Assembly (NCBI GenBank): GCA_024274785.1
Contig: JAJSAM010000031.1
Coordinates: 1 to 64,000, forward strand
DNA length: 64,000 nucleotides
Source: Planctomycetota bacterium
Lineage (GTDB): Bacteria; Planctomycetota; JAJSAM01
Direction: 5' to 3'
Notes under the pieces: model-generated
Told to the model about the DNA's origin: nothing
What the model saw: only the letters and a program-made list of their open reading frames with translations
Databases searched by the model: none
Shown here: in pieces, positions 38,750 through 47,939 of the stretch
Layout: each line of letters starts with the position of its first letter
How positions within the stretch are numbered: position 1 is the first letter of the stretch
Made by a program: the position numbers and the translations under genes

Positions 38750-39198
38750 TCCGGGTGCTCGGGATCGACTGGGGTGAGCGGCGCCACGGCCTGGCGGTCT
38801 CGGATCCCATGGGCTACAGCGCCCAGCCCGCCGGGGTGGTCCACCGCCGGGGCAAGGACGCGGGCCTCGACGAAATCGCTGACGTCCTCACAGAAAAGGA
38901 CGTGACAGAGATTGTGGTCGGGCTGCCGTTCCACATGGATGGCCGCCCCGGGGACCACCATGACGACGTCCTCGCCTTCGTGGCGCTGCTCGAAGAGCGA
39001 TTCGGCCTGCCGGTCTCGACGGTGGACGAGCGGATGACGACGTTGCAGGCGGAGCGGGCCCTCAGGGAGGCCGGACTGACGCGAAAGAAGCGGAAGGCCA
39101 GGGTGGACCAGGTGGCGGCACAGTTGATCCTGCAGTTCTGGCTGGACTCGCGAGGAGAAAAGGGGCAGCCCCCCACTGCTGAGCGCCCAATTAACTAG
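38746..39198 (+). CDS. ruvX: YqgF/RuvX-family nuclease
   Basis: 150 residues with an RNase H-like fold: VLGIDWGERRHGLAVSD, VVGLPFHMDGRPG, and VDERMTTLQAERALREAG with the catalytic Asp. RuvX/YqgF acts in 16S rRNA 5'-end maturation and is proposed as a Holliday junction resolvase. Last gene of the long overlapping + strand operon. It could complement RuvC at 24646, but the two families are distinct. Confidence 0.93.
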   Translation: MIRVLGIDWGERRHGLAVSDPMGYSAQPAGVVHRRGKDAGLDEIADVLTEKDVTEIVVGLPFHMDGRPGDHHDDVLAFVALLEERFGLPVSTVDERMTTLQAERALREAGLTRKKRKARVDQVAAQLILQFWLDSRGEKGQPPTAERPIN

Positions 39199-39332
39199 GA
39201 AAATCCACCCCGCGAACGTAGGCTCCGTGGTTTAGACCCATTTCGTGATGATGTAAGCACCCATGTCCGGTTGGAACCCGGTCTCTCCATGAGGGTCCGG
39301 ATCGACGACGGGACAACGGGCGAGAGGAAGAC

Positions 39333-39590
39333 ATGAAGACGAAAGAGGAGATCATCGCCGAGTACAAGCAGCACGAGGGGGACACCGGGTCTCCCGAGGT
39401 GCAGGTGGCGCTCCTGACGGAGCGTATTCGCCACCTGACCGAGCACCTCAAGGTCCACAAGAAGGACCACGCCTCGCGACGAGGCCTGCTGATGCTGGTC
39501 GGCCAGCGTGCACGCCTGCTCAGGTATGTGAACGGCAAGAGCCCCCACCGGTACCTCGATCTCATCAAGAGACTGGGACTCAGACGATAG
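39333..39590 (+). CDS. rpsO: Ribosomal protein S15
   Basis: 85 residues; the family normally has about 88. [15 protein letters not shown] and [16 protein letters not shown]-type signatures are complete, with the C-terminal [12 protein letters not shown]. Binds 16S rRNA at the central junction early in 30S assembly. Start ATG 39333 with GAGAGGAA upstream. Preceded by a 134-bp leader in which S15 might regulate its own synthesis. Followed by pnp. Confidence 0.98.
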   Translation: MKTKEEIIAEYKQHEGDTGSPEVQVALLTERIRHLTEHLKVHKKDHASRRGLLMLVGQRARLLRYVNGKSPHRYLDLIKRLGLRR

Positions 39591-39702
39591 AGGCCGGGAC
39601 GATAGAGACTGGTTCCACAGAAACTGGGGCTCAGGCGATCAGCGATACGCCGCAATGCTTTTCCCCGCGGCGAACCACAATCGGGTCCACCCGTCTGCGC
39701 TC

Positions 39703-39732
39703 ACCGTCTGCCGTCACCCAACGGCAGACGGT
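39703..39732 (+). promoter_or_regulatory. rpsO-pnp intergenic hairpin
   Basis: A perfect 12-bp stem with arms ACCGTCTGCCGT (39703-39714) and ACGGCAGACGGT (39721-39732) and loop CACCCA, followed by TTGTG. A partial terminator or an RNase III processing site would fit, as at this junction in E. coli. The T run is too short for a strong terminator. Confidence 0.65.
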
Positions 39733-39866
39733 TTGTGATTCGTAGACCGTGGACCGGCAAGGACAGACGGACCGTCAGCGTCGTCAATCGGACGGCGCGG
39801 AAGCGATGGTGACCGTACAAGGCGGGCTACGGGAAAGGCCCGCCGCGACGATCGGAGGATGTGAAA

Positions 39867-42116
39867 GTGTTTGACGTAAAGACGGCAGAGCGGGAAATCG
39901 GCGGCCGGAGCATCAGCTTCGAGACCGGACGGATGGCCCGGCAGGCCAACGGTTCTGTGGTGGTCCGCTATGGCGAGACGCATGTACTCGTAGCGGCCAC
40001 GATGGGCAGCCCACGTGCGGGGATCGACTTCTTCCCGTTGACGATGGACTACCGGGAAAAGACATCATCGGCCGGCAAGATCCCGGGAGGGTTCTTCAAG
40101 CGTGAAGGTCGCCCGACGACGAAGGAAATCCTCACGATGAGGATGATGGACCGTCCCATTCGTCCGCTGTTCCCGGACGGCTTCAAGATGGACATCCAGA
40201 TCCAGGCGTTCGTCCTCTCCGCGGACCCGGACCTGGATCCGGACCTGGCGGCGATCAACGGCGCCTCGGCCGCGCTCTGTATCAGCAACATTCCTTTCAA
40301 CGGCCCCATTGGAGCCGTGCGCGTCGGATTGATCGATGAAGAGTTCGTCATCAACCCGACGCACCCCCAGAGGGCCGAGTCGAGCCTCGACCTCGTCGTC
40401 GTGGGCACCGAGAACGCGGTGACCATGGTGGAGTGCGGGGCGAGGGAGCTCTCCGAAGCCACGATGCTCGACGCGATCAAGCTCGCCCACGAGTCGATCA
40501 AGGAACTCTGCGCCACGCAGAACGCCCTCCGCGAACAGGCTGGCGAAGAGAAGGTCGAGTTCATTGCGCCGGTGCCGAACACCGACCTGATCGGGGAGAT
40601 CAACTCGAAGTTCGCCGACGCGGTCCGCGCGGCCTTCGGCGCCGAGGGCAAGCTCGCCAAGGGCATGGCCCTCGCGACCGTCCGGAACGAAGCCATCGAG
40701 ACTTTCGTGCCGGGCGAGGACAAGGACAAGGACCTGGTCAAGGAAGTGAAGAACATCTTCCACGACCTCGAGAGCAACACCGTCCGCGCCATGGCCCTCG
40801 AAGGCACGCGCATCGACGGTCGCAGCAGCACCGACATCCGCCCCATCGAGTGCGAGGTCGGCCTCCTGCCGCGCGCCCACGGTTCGGCGCTCTTCACCCG
40901 GGGTGAGACCCAGGCGCTGGTCACCGCGACCCTCGGCACGGCGAACGACGAGCAGATCGTCGAAGGCTTGCAGGAAGAGGTTCGTTCGAAGTTCCTGCTT
41001 CACTACAACTTCCCGCCGTTCTCGGTGCGCGAGACCCGTCCGATCCGCGGCCCCGGCCGCCGGGAGATCGGGCACGGCGCACTCGCCGAGCGTTCGGTCG
41101 CTCCGGTCCTGCCGGACCACGAGACCTTCCCCTACACCCTGCGCGTGGTTTCGGACATCCTGGAGAGCAACGGCTCTTCTTCGATGGCCACCGTCTGTGG
41201 CGCGACCCTGTCCCTCATGGACGCGGGCGTGAAGATCCGCCGCCCGGTCGCCGGCATCGCGATGGGCCTGGTGATGGAGGATGACCGGACGCAGATCCTG
41301 TCCGACATCCTCGGCACCGAGGACCACTGCGGCGACATGGACTTCAAGGTCGCCGGAACGCAAAACGGCATCACCGCCCTGCAGATGGACATCAAGATGA
41401 CGGGCGTACCGTTCGACGTGATGGCCACGGCGCTGGACCAGGCGCGGACCGGTCGCCTGACGATCCTCCGCAAGATGCTGAAGGCGCTCAGCCGGCCGCG
41501 CGCGGACATTTCGCAGCACGCGCCGAAGATGTTCATGGTCAGCATCCCGAAGGACAAGATCGGCATGCTGATCGGTCCCGGCGGCAAGAATATCCGCCGG
41601 ATCCAGGAGGAGACGCAGGCCACGATCAACGTCGAGGACGACGGCACGGTGAAGATCTTCGCCGTGAACACCGAGGGCGCCGAGGCGGCCCGGGCCGAGG
41701 TCGAATTGCTGGGCAAGGAAGCCCAGATGAACGAGACCTACACCGGCAAGGTCGTCTCCATGAAGGACTTCGGCGTATTCATCGAGCTGTGGCCGGGCAC
41801 GGAAGCCCTCTGCCACATCTCCGAGCTCTCCGACCAGTACCTCGACAAGGTCGAGGACGCCGTCGAGATGGGTGACGAGCTCGAGGTCAAGGTCATCTCC
41901 ATCGACGATGCCGGACGGGTGAAGGTCTCCCGCAAGGCGCTGCTCGATCCGTCGAGCGCCCCCGCCGAAGGCGCATCCGGCGGTCGCCGTCCGGACAGCC
42001 GAAGTGGTGGTCGTGGCGGAGACCGGCGCGGTGGACGCAGTGGCGGCGGCCGGGACCGTGGCCGGGGCGGCAGCCGCGGTGGAGGCCGTGGCGGTCGGAG
42101 CGGCGGCAGCCGCTGA
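39867..42116 (+). CDS. pnp: Polynucleotide phosphorylase
   Basis: 749 residues. Start GTG 39867 gives the family N-terminus FDVKTAEREIGGRSI...ETGRMARQANG and lies 8 nt from GGAGG; a GTG 6 bp earlier is too close to that site. Two RNase PH domains (first about 5-210, second about 310-540 with the active-site GTQNGITALQMDIK segment) flank a helical domain. KH (IGPGGKNIRRI) and S1 (GKVVSMKDFGVFIELWPG) domains are C-terminal. The tail is strikingly Gly/Arg-rich (about 40 residues of GGR and GGDRR repeats), an RNA-binding extension. Degrades RNA 3'-5' with phosphate. A strong terminator follows. Confidence 0.97.
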   Translation: MFDVKTAEREIGGRSISFETGRMARQANGSVVVRYGETHVLVAATMGSPRAGIDFFPLTMDYREKTSSAGKIPGGFFKREGRPTTKEILTMRMMDRPIRPLFPDGFKMDIQIQAFVLSADPDLDPDLAAINGASAALCISNIPFNGPIGAVRVGLIDEEFVINPTHPQRAESSLDLVVVGTENAVTMVECGARELSEATMLDAIKLAHESIKELCATQNALREQAGEEKVEFIAPVPNTDLIGEINSKFADAVRAAFGAEGKLAKGMALATVRNEAIETFVPGEDKDKDLVKEVKNIFHDLESNTVRAMALEGTRIDGRSSTDIRPIECEVGLLPRAHGSALFTRGETQALVTATLGTANDEQIVEGLQEEVRSKFLLHYNFPPFSVRETRPIRGPGRREIGHGALAERSVAPVLPDHETFPYTLRVVSDILESNGSSSMATVCGATLSLMDAGVKIRRPVAGIAMGLVMEDDRTQILSDILGTEDHCGDMDFKVAGTQNGITALQMDIKMTGVPFDVMATALDQARTGRLTILRKMLKALSRPRADISQHAPKMFMVSIPKDKIGMLIGPGGKNIRRIQEETQATINVEDDGTVKIFAVNTEGAEAARAEVELLGKEAQMNETYTGKVVSMKDFGVFIELWPGTEALCHISELSDQYLDKVEDAVEMGDELEVKVISIDDAGRVKVSRKALLDPSSAPAEGASGGRRPDSRSGGRGGDRRGGRSGGGRDRGRGGSRGGGRGGRSGGSR

Positions 42117-42144
42117 CCTGTCCCACCCCGAGATCAGACTTCCC

Positions 42145-42177
42145 ACGGGGAGCGGCTTTCGCCGCTCCCCGTTTTTC
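42145..42177 (+). terminator. Intrinsic terminator after pnp
   Basis: A perfect 12-bp stem (42145-42156 with 42161-42172), loop TTTC, then a run of T residues to 42176. Lies 28 bp beyond the pnp stop and ends the rpsO-pnp unit. Confidence 0.93.
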
Positions 42178-42240
42178 ATGGTGGGAGTGCGGCCCGCCTG
42201 AACGCGTGCCCTGGTGAGACATGCGGGATATCATCACCGG

Positions 42241-45200
42241 ATGAAATCCGGCCTCCATCGGCTGCCCCTGCTTCTCTTCATCCTGCTCGGCACCGCCCCG
42301 CTCCTCGCGCAGAGCGGCCGCCAGGTCATCGAGGCGAAGAACATCGAAGGGTTCCGCCTCGATGGCGATCTCGGGGAGTGGGAAGCCAGCTCGTCCAGGC
42401 CCATCGAGTTCGGCAAGGACGCCCTGGTCACCCAGGACCGCAGCTCCCTTTCCCGCAGTTGGGGCGGTAAGCAGGATCTCTCCGGGAAGCTCTATGTCGG
42501 CTTCACCGCGACCGACCTCCTCATCGCCGGCGACATCACCGACGACCACCTCACCACCAATCCGGTGCTCTGGTACCGGGGGGACGAGATCGAGGTCTTC
42601 ATCGATCGCGACGTGAGTGGCGACGAGACCGAGACCGACGTCTACAACGGTGACGACTACCAGATCCTCCTGTTCCCGCAGGCCCCCGGCCGGACCTGGG
42701 GGGTGGTGCGCGTCGGAGGCCGACGGGTCAACTCCGATGCCGGGTTCGACGGCGTCCGCATCGCCAGCCAGCGCAAGACCGACGAGCAGGGAAAGTACAC
42801 GGGCTACACCTTCGAGGCGGCGATCCCCCTGGCCAACTTCCCCGGCCTCGAGATCCGCGCAGGCACGGAGATCGGTTTCGATCTCGCCATCTCGGACGCC
42901 GACGAGGACCGGACCCAGAAGACCTACATGACCGTTGGAGGCCGGGGGGGCCTTGCGGAAAATCCGTCGCTCTTCGGCCGCCTGGTGTTCGGGACACCGC
43001 CCGTCGTCAAGGAGCCCGTCATCGAGAGCGAGGCGGACTGGCGCGATGCGGCGATCATCTTCACCGCGACCCTCCTCCTGATCTACCTGCTCTGGCGATT
43101 CCGCCGCCCTCTCGCCATCCTCGCCGGGATCCCGGTCCGCCGAAAGCTCCTGGTGATGGCGGCACTGGTCGTGCTCCTGCTGCTTGCGTACACCATCCCC
43201 GAGATCATGGTGAGCGCGGAGAGGGATCGGCAGGCGGCCGTCCTCGAGGCGAAGGTGGAGCTGCTGGCGAGCGTCCTGCAGGAGGCGGATCGGGAGTGGT
43301 TCCTCGGCACGCCCTCGACCGCTCCTGACCCCGAACGCATCTGGGCACTCCTGAAGGGCGGGGAAGCGGCGCCGCCGCCCCGCTACGAGTTTCACCCCAT
43401 CTACCTCAGACCTCCGGCGCGGTCTGAGACGCTTTCGGGGGTCCCGATCGTCGATTTCGCCCGCACCCTCGACACGGGGTCCCACGCGCGGTTCGAACCG
43501 GCGACGGCCACCGCCGCAACGGAGGTGGTGCTCGTCTGCCACCTCGAGCGTGACCCCCTCTCCCGGACTCCGCTCGAACCCGGCGCGGAGCAGGGCCAGG
43601 TGCGAATCCTCCTCGAGAAGGACGGCCAGGTGGAGCTGCGCTCGCTTCAGTGGATGCGAAACGTGGACGACTTCAGCGCCACTGGAGAGACTGATGCCGC
43701 GGAGGTCGCCTGGCGAAATCCCGCCGCCGGGACTCACGCCAACGAGATTCGCTTGAGCGGCCTTCCGGAGGACGCCAGGATCGTCGCGGTGGAGGTGGTA
43801 CAGACTCTGAAGGAAGGCCACCTGGTCGTTCACGGAGTGACGCTCCTGTCCGGCACCGGGGGCGAACCGATCCCGCTGCCACTCATCTCCCCCACCCGGG
43901 CCGGAGTCCCGGTCAACCTCTGGGAGGACCGACCGCGCGGCTCCAGCATCCTGCTCACCCCCGAATCCGGGCCACTGCGAATTCCCCTCATGCCCGGCGC
44001 CGATCGCATCTGGTTCTGCTACGCCCGCCCCACGCTCCCGGACGACGTCTTCGGCGATCCGGACGGCACCGACAAGATCTCCCTCAGCCTGGTGCGGACG
44101 GCCGGGGACCACGGTGAATCGCGGCGCACGCCTCCCCTGATTCTCAAGTCCGGAGTGCACATCGACGGGGAGATCCTGTACGCACGCTGGCACCCGCCGG
44201 ATTTCGCGGCGGACCTGGCCTTCCGGTGGACGCCGAAGAACGGCCGGCCTTACCATCGGGACATCATCGCCCTGTCCGCCGAAGGGTTCGATCCGGAGTT
44301 GCTCGAGGTCACCTTCCTCAGCGGCGACGACCCGGTGCTGGCCGCCGGGATCACGCAGGGACATCGCCTGTCACGCTCGGCGACGGAGGGGCTCGATCAC
44401 CTGGAGAGCGTCGGGGACGGCACCTACCGCCTGTCCCCCGAAACATTCGCGGACCTGCAGGATGTAACCCTGACCTGGTATCGGGCCGGGCGGGCGGTAC
44501 TCAGCACCCTCGGCTCCGAAGAGGGTGGCGCCGGTCTCCTTGGGGCATCGCTGCCGTCCGGCGCACTCCCCTCCTCCCCGACGGTCTGGGAACCCGCGGG
44601 GCCGGAAGTTCGCGCCCTCGGTGAGGTACGATACCTATCCACGTTCCTCCCCGTGACCCGGGGGGCCGGGGACTGCGTGGAAATCGCGCTGAAGCTGCCG
44701 GATGCGCCGGCCGCGGAGCGCGTGGCGGGAGTCGTCTTCTACGTGCTGCTCGGAGTCCTGTTGCTCACAGTGCTCCTGGTGCTGTCGGACCTGCTCTCGC
44801 TTCTACCGCGGCTCAGAATGAAGCTCACGCTCGGGTTCGCGATCACCGCCCTCGTGCCCCTCCTGCTGTTCTTCTTCGGGCTGTCCGGGATCCTCGAACG
44901 CCAGGCCGGACGGAGCGTCGAGAACGCACTCCGGGAGCAGGTGGGCCTCGTCCGGCGCCAGTTCGACGACCTCCGCGACGAGGTGCGCCGGGGAGCCCGG
45001 CAACTCCTCGAAGACGAAGACCTGCTGAGCGCCCTCGACTCCTACGACCCGAAGGATTACCTGGCGAAGACGGATTCGCTGGTCCGGGACCGGGCCGCCG
45101 GCATCGCCCCTTTCCCCGGACCGGCACGGATCTATATCGAGGACCTGATCCCGATCGACAACGATCCCGGCCCCCGCGTCTTCCCGCTCGGCACCGAAGA

Positions 45201-47898
45201 CCACCCGTTCCTGGCATCGAGCGCCCCCGCCGACGACATCTCGTACCGCTGGTCCGAGCTGGTCCTCGAGGGCGTGGCCACCACCGCACTCGAGGAGGGC
45301 CGGCGGACCGTCGTCGTGGAGGTTCCGGTGGGTCGCGAGGCCCTGAACGCCCTGCGCGACCGGCTCGGGCAGAGATACCAGATTCTCCTCTATTCGATCC
45401 GGGGGTTCCCCTACCTCGGCACGCTGGTGCTCGATCGGGAAGGGATCGCACCGCGCGTCCGGGAGCGCAAGGAAGTCGTGCAGGACATCGACCTGAACCG
45501 CGCCCCCCAGATCCGAAACGAGATTCTGGCAGGCATTCCCCATGTGGTGGCTTATGACCTGCTTCGCACCGGAGACGGCGACCCCGTGGCCCTCGTCGGA
45601 GTGGCTCTGCCCCGGGAGGAGCTGGTCGCCGCGCGCGCGGACATCCGCAATCTCTTCTTCCTGCTTTGTGCGGTGACCATGCTGCTCGAAGTCATCGTGG
45701 GGAGCATCCTCACCCGGCGAATCACCGACCCGCTGACCTCGCTTTCCCGCGGCGCCCGGTCCGTGAGCCGGGGGCAGCTCCAGACGCGCGTCAGAGTCAC
45801 CGGAAACGACGAGTTGGGGGCACTCGGCAAGTCCTTCAACCTGATGACCTCCGAACTCGAGCGCCGCATCGGCGAACTCAGCAAGCTGAACTCGGCCATT
45901 CGCAATCTTTCCGGCTCACTCGACCGCGAGCACGTGCTGGCACGCGCCATCGAGGCGTTTCTGGAAGCCGCCGGCGGACCGGATGGGCTCCTGCTCGTCC
46001 AGGGAGCGGAGGACACGGCGGAACTCGTTGCCGGGAGAGTCGGGAATGCTGAAATGCACCCTGGTCCCCTGCCGCTCCGGGAAGGTCTGGTTCGCGACAG
46101 CCTCGACGCGTCGGTGCCCCGGGTCGTCACCGGCCCCTTCGAGGACGGTGTCGAGTTCGGATCCCCGCAGTCCGCGGCGACCATCCCCTTCGAGATCGGC
46201 CGGGACGCGCCGGGGGCGGTGATCCTCCTCTACGACCGCGAAGATCCCGGGCTGCTTTCGAGCGACCTCGAGTTCCTGTCGACCATGGCCCAGCAGGTGG
46301 CCATTGCGCTGGAGAATGCCAGACTCTACCAGTTGGCAATCGAGGACGTCGCCACCGGACTCTACGTCCACAGCTACTTCCTGGCCCGGCTGCGCGAGGA
46401 GGCCGACCGGGCCGTCACCACCGGCCGTCACCTGACCGTGGTCCTCGTCACGCTGCCGGACATCGATGGAGTCTACGACTCGTACGGGCCGGAGGACGGC
46501 GACCAGGTGCTGAGTCGCGCCGCGAAGAGGGTGCACCAGGCCATCGGCCGGATGAATGTCATCGCACGAGCCGACCGGTCGACCATCGAGGTGATGCTCC
46601 CGGAAACGGACAAGGAGGAGGGGATTGCCGCGGCGGGCGAAATAAGGATGGCCCTCGGCCGGAGAGGATTCGCCCTGAAGAGTCAGCCGGATCGGATCAT
46701 CCAGCTCTCATCCCTGATCGGCCTGGCCACCTGCCCCGAGGATGCCGGCTCTGCCGAGTTCCTGCTGAACGAGGCTCACGGCGCCCTGTACAAAGCGGTC
46801 ACCGACCGGGTCAACGCGGGCGTAGTGGATGTATCCGAAGAGCGGGAGAGGGTCGAATCCCGCATCGAGAGGGCCGCGGGACGGTTCGTGTTCCGCAGCG
46901 AGAAGATCATGGAGCTTCTGGAGACGGTGGAGCGGATCGCGGCGAGTGACGTCCCGCTCCTGATCCAGGGCGAAACCGGCGTCGGCAAGGAGGTGCTGGC
47001 AGAGCTCACCCACGAGAAGAGCCCGCGGCGGGATCACCCCCTGATCATGGTGAACTGTGCGGCGCTCCCGGAGACGCTCCTCGAATCCGAGCTTTTCGGC
47101 TATGAAAAGGGCGCATTCACCGGAGCGGATCGCCGAAAGCCGGGGCGGTTCGAACTGGCCGATGGAGGAACGATCTTCCTCGACGAGATCGGGGAGATTC
47201 CTCCCCAGACCCAGGTGAAGCTGCTCCGCGTCCTGCAGGACCACCAGGTCGAGCGGCTGGGATCCACCGCACCGATCACGGTGAACGTCCGGGTGATCGC
47301 CGCCACGAACCGGGACCTGCAGGCCGCGATCCCGCAGGGCGCTTTCCGGGAGGACCTCTATTTCCGCCTGAACGTCATCTCGCTCGTCATTCCGCCACTC
47401 CGGGCACGCAAGGAGGACATCCCGGTACTCGTCGATCACTTCATCGAGCGCTACCTCGATGGGCACGAGTCCATCGGCAAGCGCCTGAGCCCGGGCGCCA
47501 TGGACCGACTCTTCGCCCACTCCTGGCCCGGCAATGTCCGGGAGTTGCGCAACACCATCGAGCGAGCGCTGGTCATCGCCCGGGACGAGGTCATACGGGC
47601 GGATGACATCGTCTTCCCCGAGCCCCCCCCGGAGAGCCGGCCGCCCCAGGCGAGAGAGGGGGAGCGGAGTCGTCTGCGTCCAACGGTTTCCGATGAAGTT
47701 CAAAGTCCCCTGAACCAGAGACAACGACGTCTGATCGAGATCCTGATGCGCCGCGACTCCATCTCGAATCGCGAATACGCGGACCTGATGGGGATCTCCA
47801 CCCGAACCGGGAATCGCGACCTCCGGGAACTCATCGAGCAGAAGCTGATCGTGAAGGTGGGCCGTCGTCGAGCAGCGGTTTATCGCCTGCCTTCGTGA
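42241..47898 (+). CDS. Giant membrane sensor fused to a sigma-54 activator
   Basis: 1885 residues from ATG 42241; a GTG 27 bp upstream has no better site. A signal peptide (about 1-24) is followed by a CBM9-like domain (35-250). TMs lie at about 266-285 and 302-324, then a 500-residue extracytoplasmic part, TMs at about 827-852 and 862-885, a Cache-like sensor (886-1135), TM at about 1137-1160, HAMP (1160-1208), GAF (1223-1363) and a GGDEF-fold domain (1365-1520) whose signature is replaced by DRSTIE. Next comes a sigma-54 AAA+ motor with Walker A GETGVGKE (about 1578), intact GAFTGA (about 1624) and Walker B GTIFLDEIGE. The C-terminal winged helix (1822-1883) resembles Fic/DeoR-associated domains, not the usual Fis type. 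It would sense an outside ligand and open RpoN promoters without a separate kinase. Confidence 0.88.
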   Translation: MKSGLHRLPLLLFILLGTAPLLAQSGRQVIEAKNIEGFRLDGDLGEWEASSSRPIEFGKDALVTQDRSSLSRSWGGKQDLSGKLYVGFTATDLLIAGDITDDHLTTNPVLWYRGDEIEVFIDRDVSGDETETDVYNGDDYQILLFPQAPGRTWGVVRVGGRRVNSDAGFDGVRIASQRKTDEQGKYTGYTFEAAIPLANFPGLEIRAGTEIGFDLAISDADEDRTQKTYMTVGGRGGLAENPSLFGRLVFGTPPVVKEPVIESEADWRDAAIIFTATLLLIYLLWRFRRPLAILAGIPVRRKLLVMAALVVLLLLAYTIPEIMVSAERDRQAAVLEAKVELLASVLQEADREWFLGTPSTAPDPERIWALLKGGEAAPPPRYEFHPIYLRPPARSETLSGVPIVDFARTLDTGSHARFEPATATAATEVVLVCHLERDPLSRTPLEPGAEQGQVRILLEKDGQVELRSLQWMRNVDDFSATGETDAAEVAWRNPAAGTHANEIRLSGLPEDARIVAVEVVQTLKEGHLVVHGVTLLSGTGGEPIPLPLISPTRAGVPVNLWEDRPRGSSILLTPESGPLRIPLMPGADRIWFCYARPTLPDDVFGDPDGTDKISLSLVRTAGDHGESRRTPPLILKSGVHIDGEILYARWHPPDFAADLAFRWTPKNGRPYHRDIIALSAEGFDPELLEVTFLSGDDPVLAAGITQGHRLSRSATEGLDHLESVGDGTYRLSPETFADLQDVTLTWYRAGRAVLSTLGSEEGGAGLLGASLPSGALPSSPTVWEPAGPEVRALGEVRYLSTFLPVTRGAGDCVEIALKLPDAPAAERVAGVVFYVLLGVLLLTVLLVLSDLLSLLPRLRMKLTLGFAITALVPLLLFFFGLSGILERQAGRSVENALREQVGLVRRQFDDLRDEVRRGARQLLEDEDLLSALDSYDPKDYLAKTDSLVRDRAAGIAPFPGPARIYIEDLIPIDNDPGPRVFPLGTEDHPFLASSAPADDISYRWSELVLEGVATTALEEGRRTVVVEVPVGREALNALRDRLGQRYQILLYSIRGFPYLGTLVLDREGIAPRVRERKEVVQDIDLNRAPQIRNEILAGIPHVVAYDLLRTGDGDPVALVGVALPREELVAARADIRNLFFLLCAVTMLLEVIVGSILTRRITDPLTSLSRGARSVSRGQLQTRVRVTGNDELGALGKSFNLMTSELERRIGELSKLNSAIRNLSGSLDREHVLARAIEAFLEAAGGPDGLLLVQGAEDTAELVAGRVGNAEMHPGPLPLREGLVRDSLDASVPRVVTGPFEDGVEFGSPQSAATIPFEIGRDAPGAVILLYDREDPGLLSSDLEFLSTMAQQVAIALENARLYQLAIEDVATGLYVHSYFLARLREEADRAVTTGRHLTVVLVTLPDIDGVYDSYGPEDGDQVLSRAAKRVHQAIGRMNVIARADRSTIEVMLPETDKEEGIAAAGEIRMALGRRGFALKSQPDRIIQLSSLIGLATCPEDAGSAEFLLNEAHGALYKAVTDRVNAGVVDVSEERERVESRIERAAGRFVFRSEKIMELLETVERIAASDVPLLIQGETGVGKEVLAELTHEKSPRRDHPLIMVNCAALPETLLESELFGYEKGAFTGADRRKPGRFELADGGTIFLDEIGEIPPQTQVKLLRVLQDHQVERLGSTAPITVNVRVIAATNRDLQAAIPQGAFREDLYFRLNVISLVIPPLRARKEDIPVLVDHFIERYLDGHESIGKRLSPGAMDRLFAHSWPGNVRELRNTIERALVIARDEVIRADDIVFPEPPPESRPPQAREGERSRLRPTVSDEVQSPLNQRQRRLIEILMRRDSISNREYADLMGISTRTGNRDLRELIEQKLIVKVGRRRAAVYRLPS

Positions 47899-47939
47899 TT
47901 CTCCTGCAGACCCGGCCGTTCCCGGTCGACGATTAGGAC

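Noticed and set aside
39199-39332. S15-binding leader or tRNA-like fold upstream of rpsO
   Set aside because: Some short self-complementary pieces are visible, but no cloverleaf and no clear match to a known S15 leader type.
41893-44364. 823-codon minus-strand frame opposite pnp and the sensor gene
   Set aside because: Spans two unrelated genes and their terminator in antisense; no domain seen.
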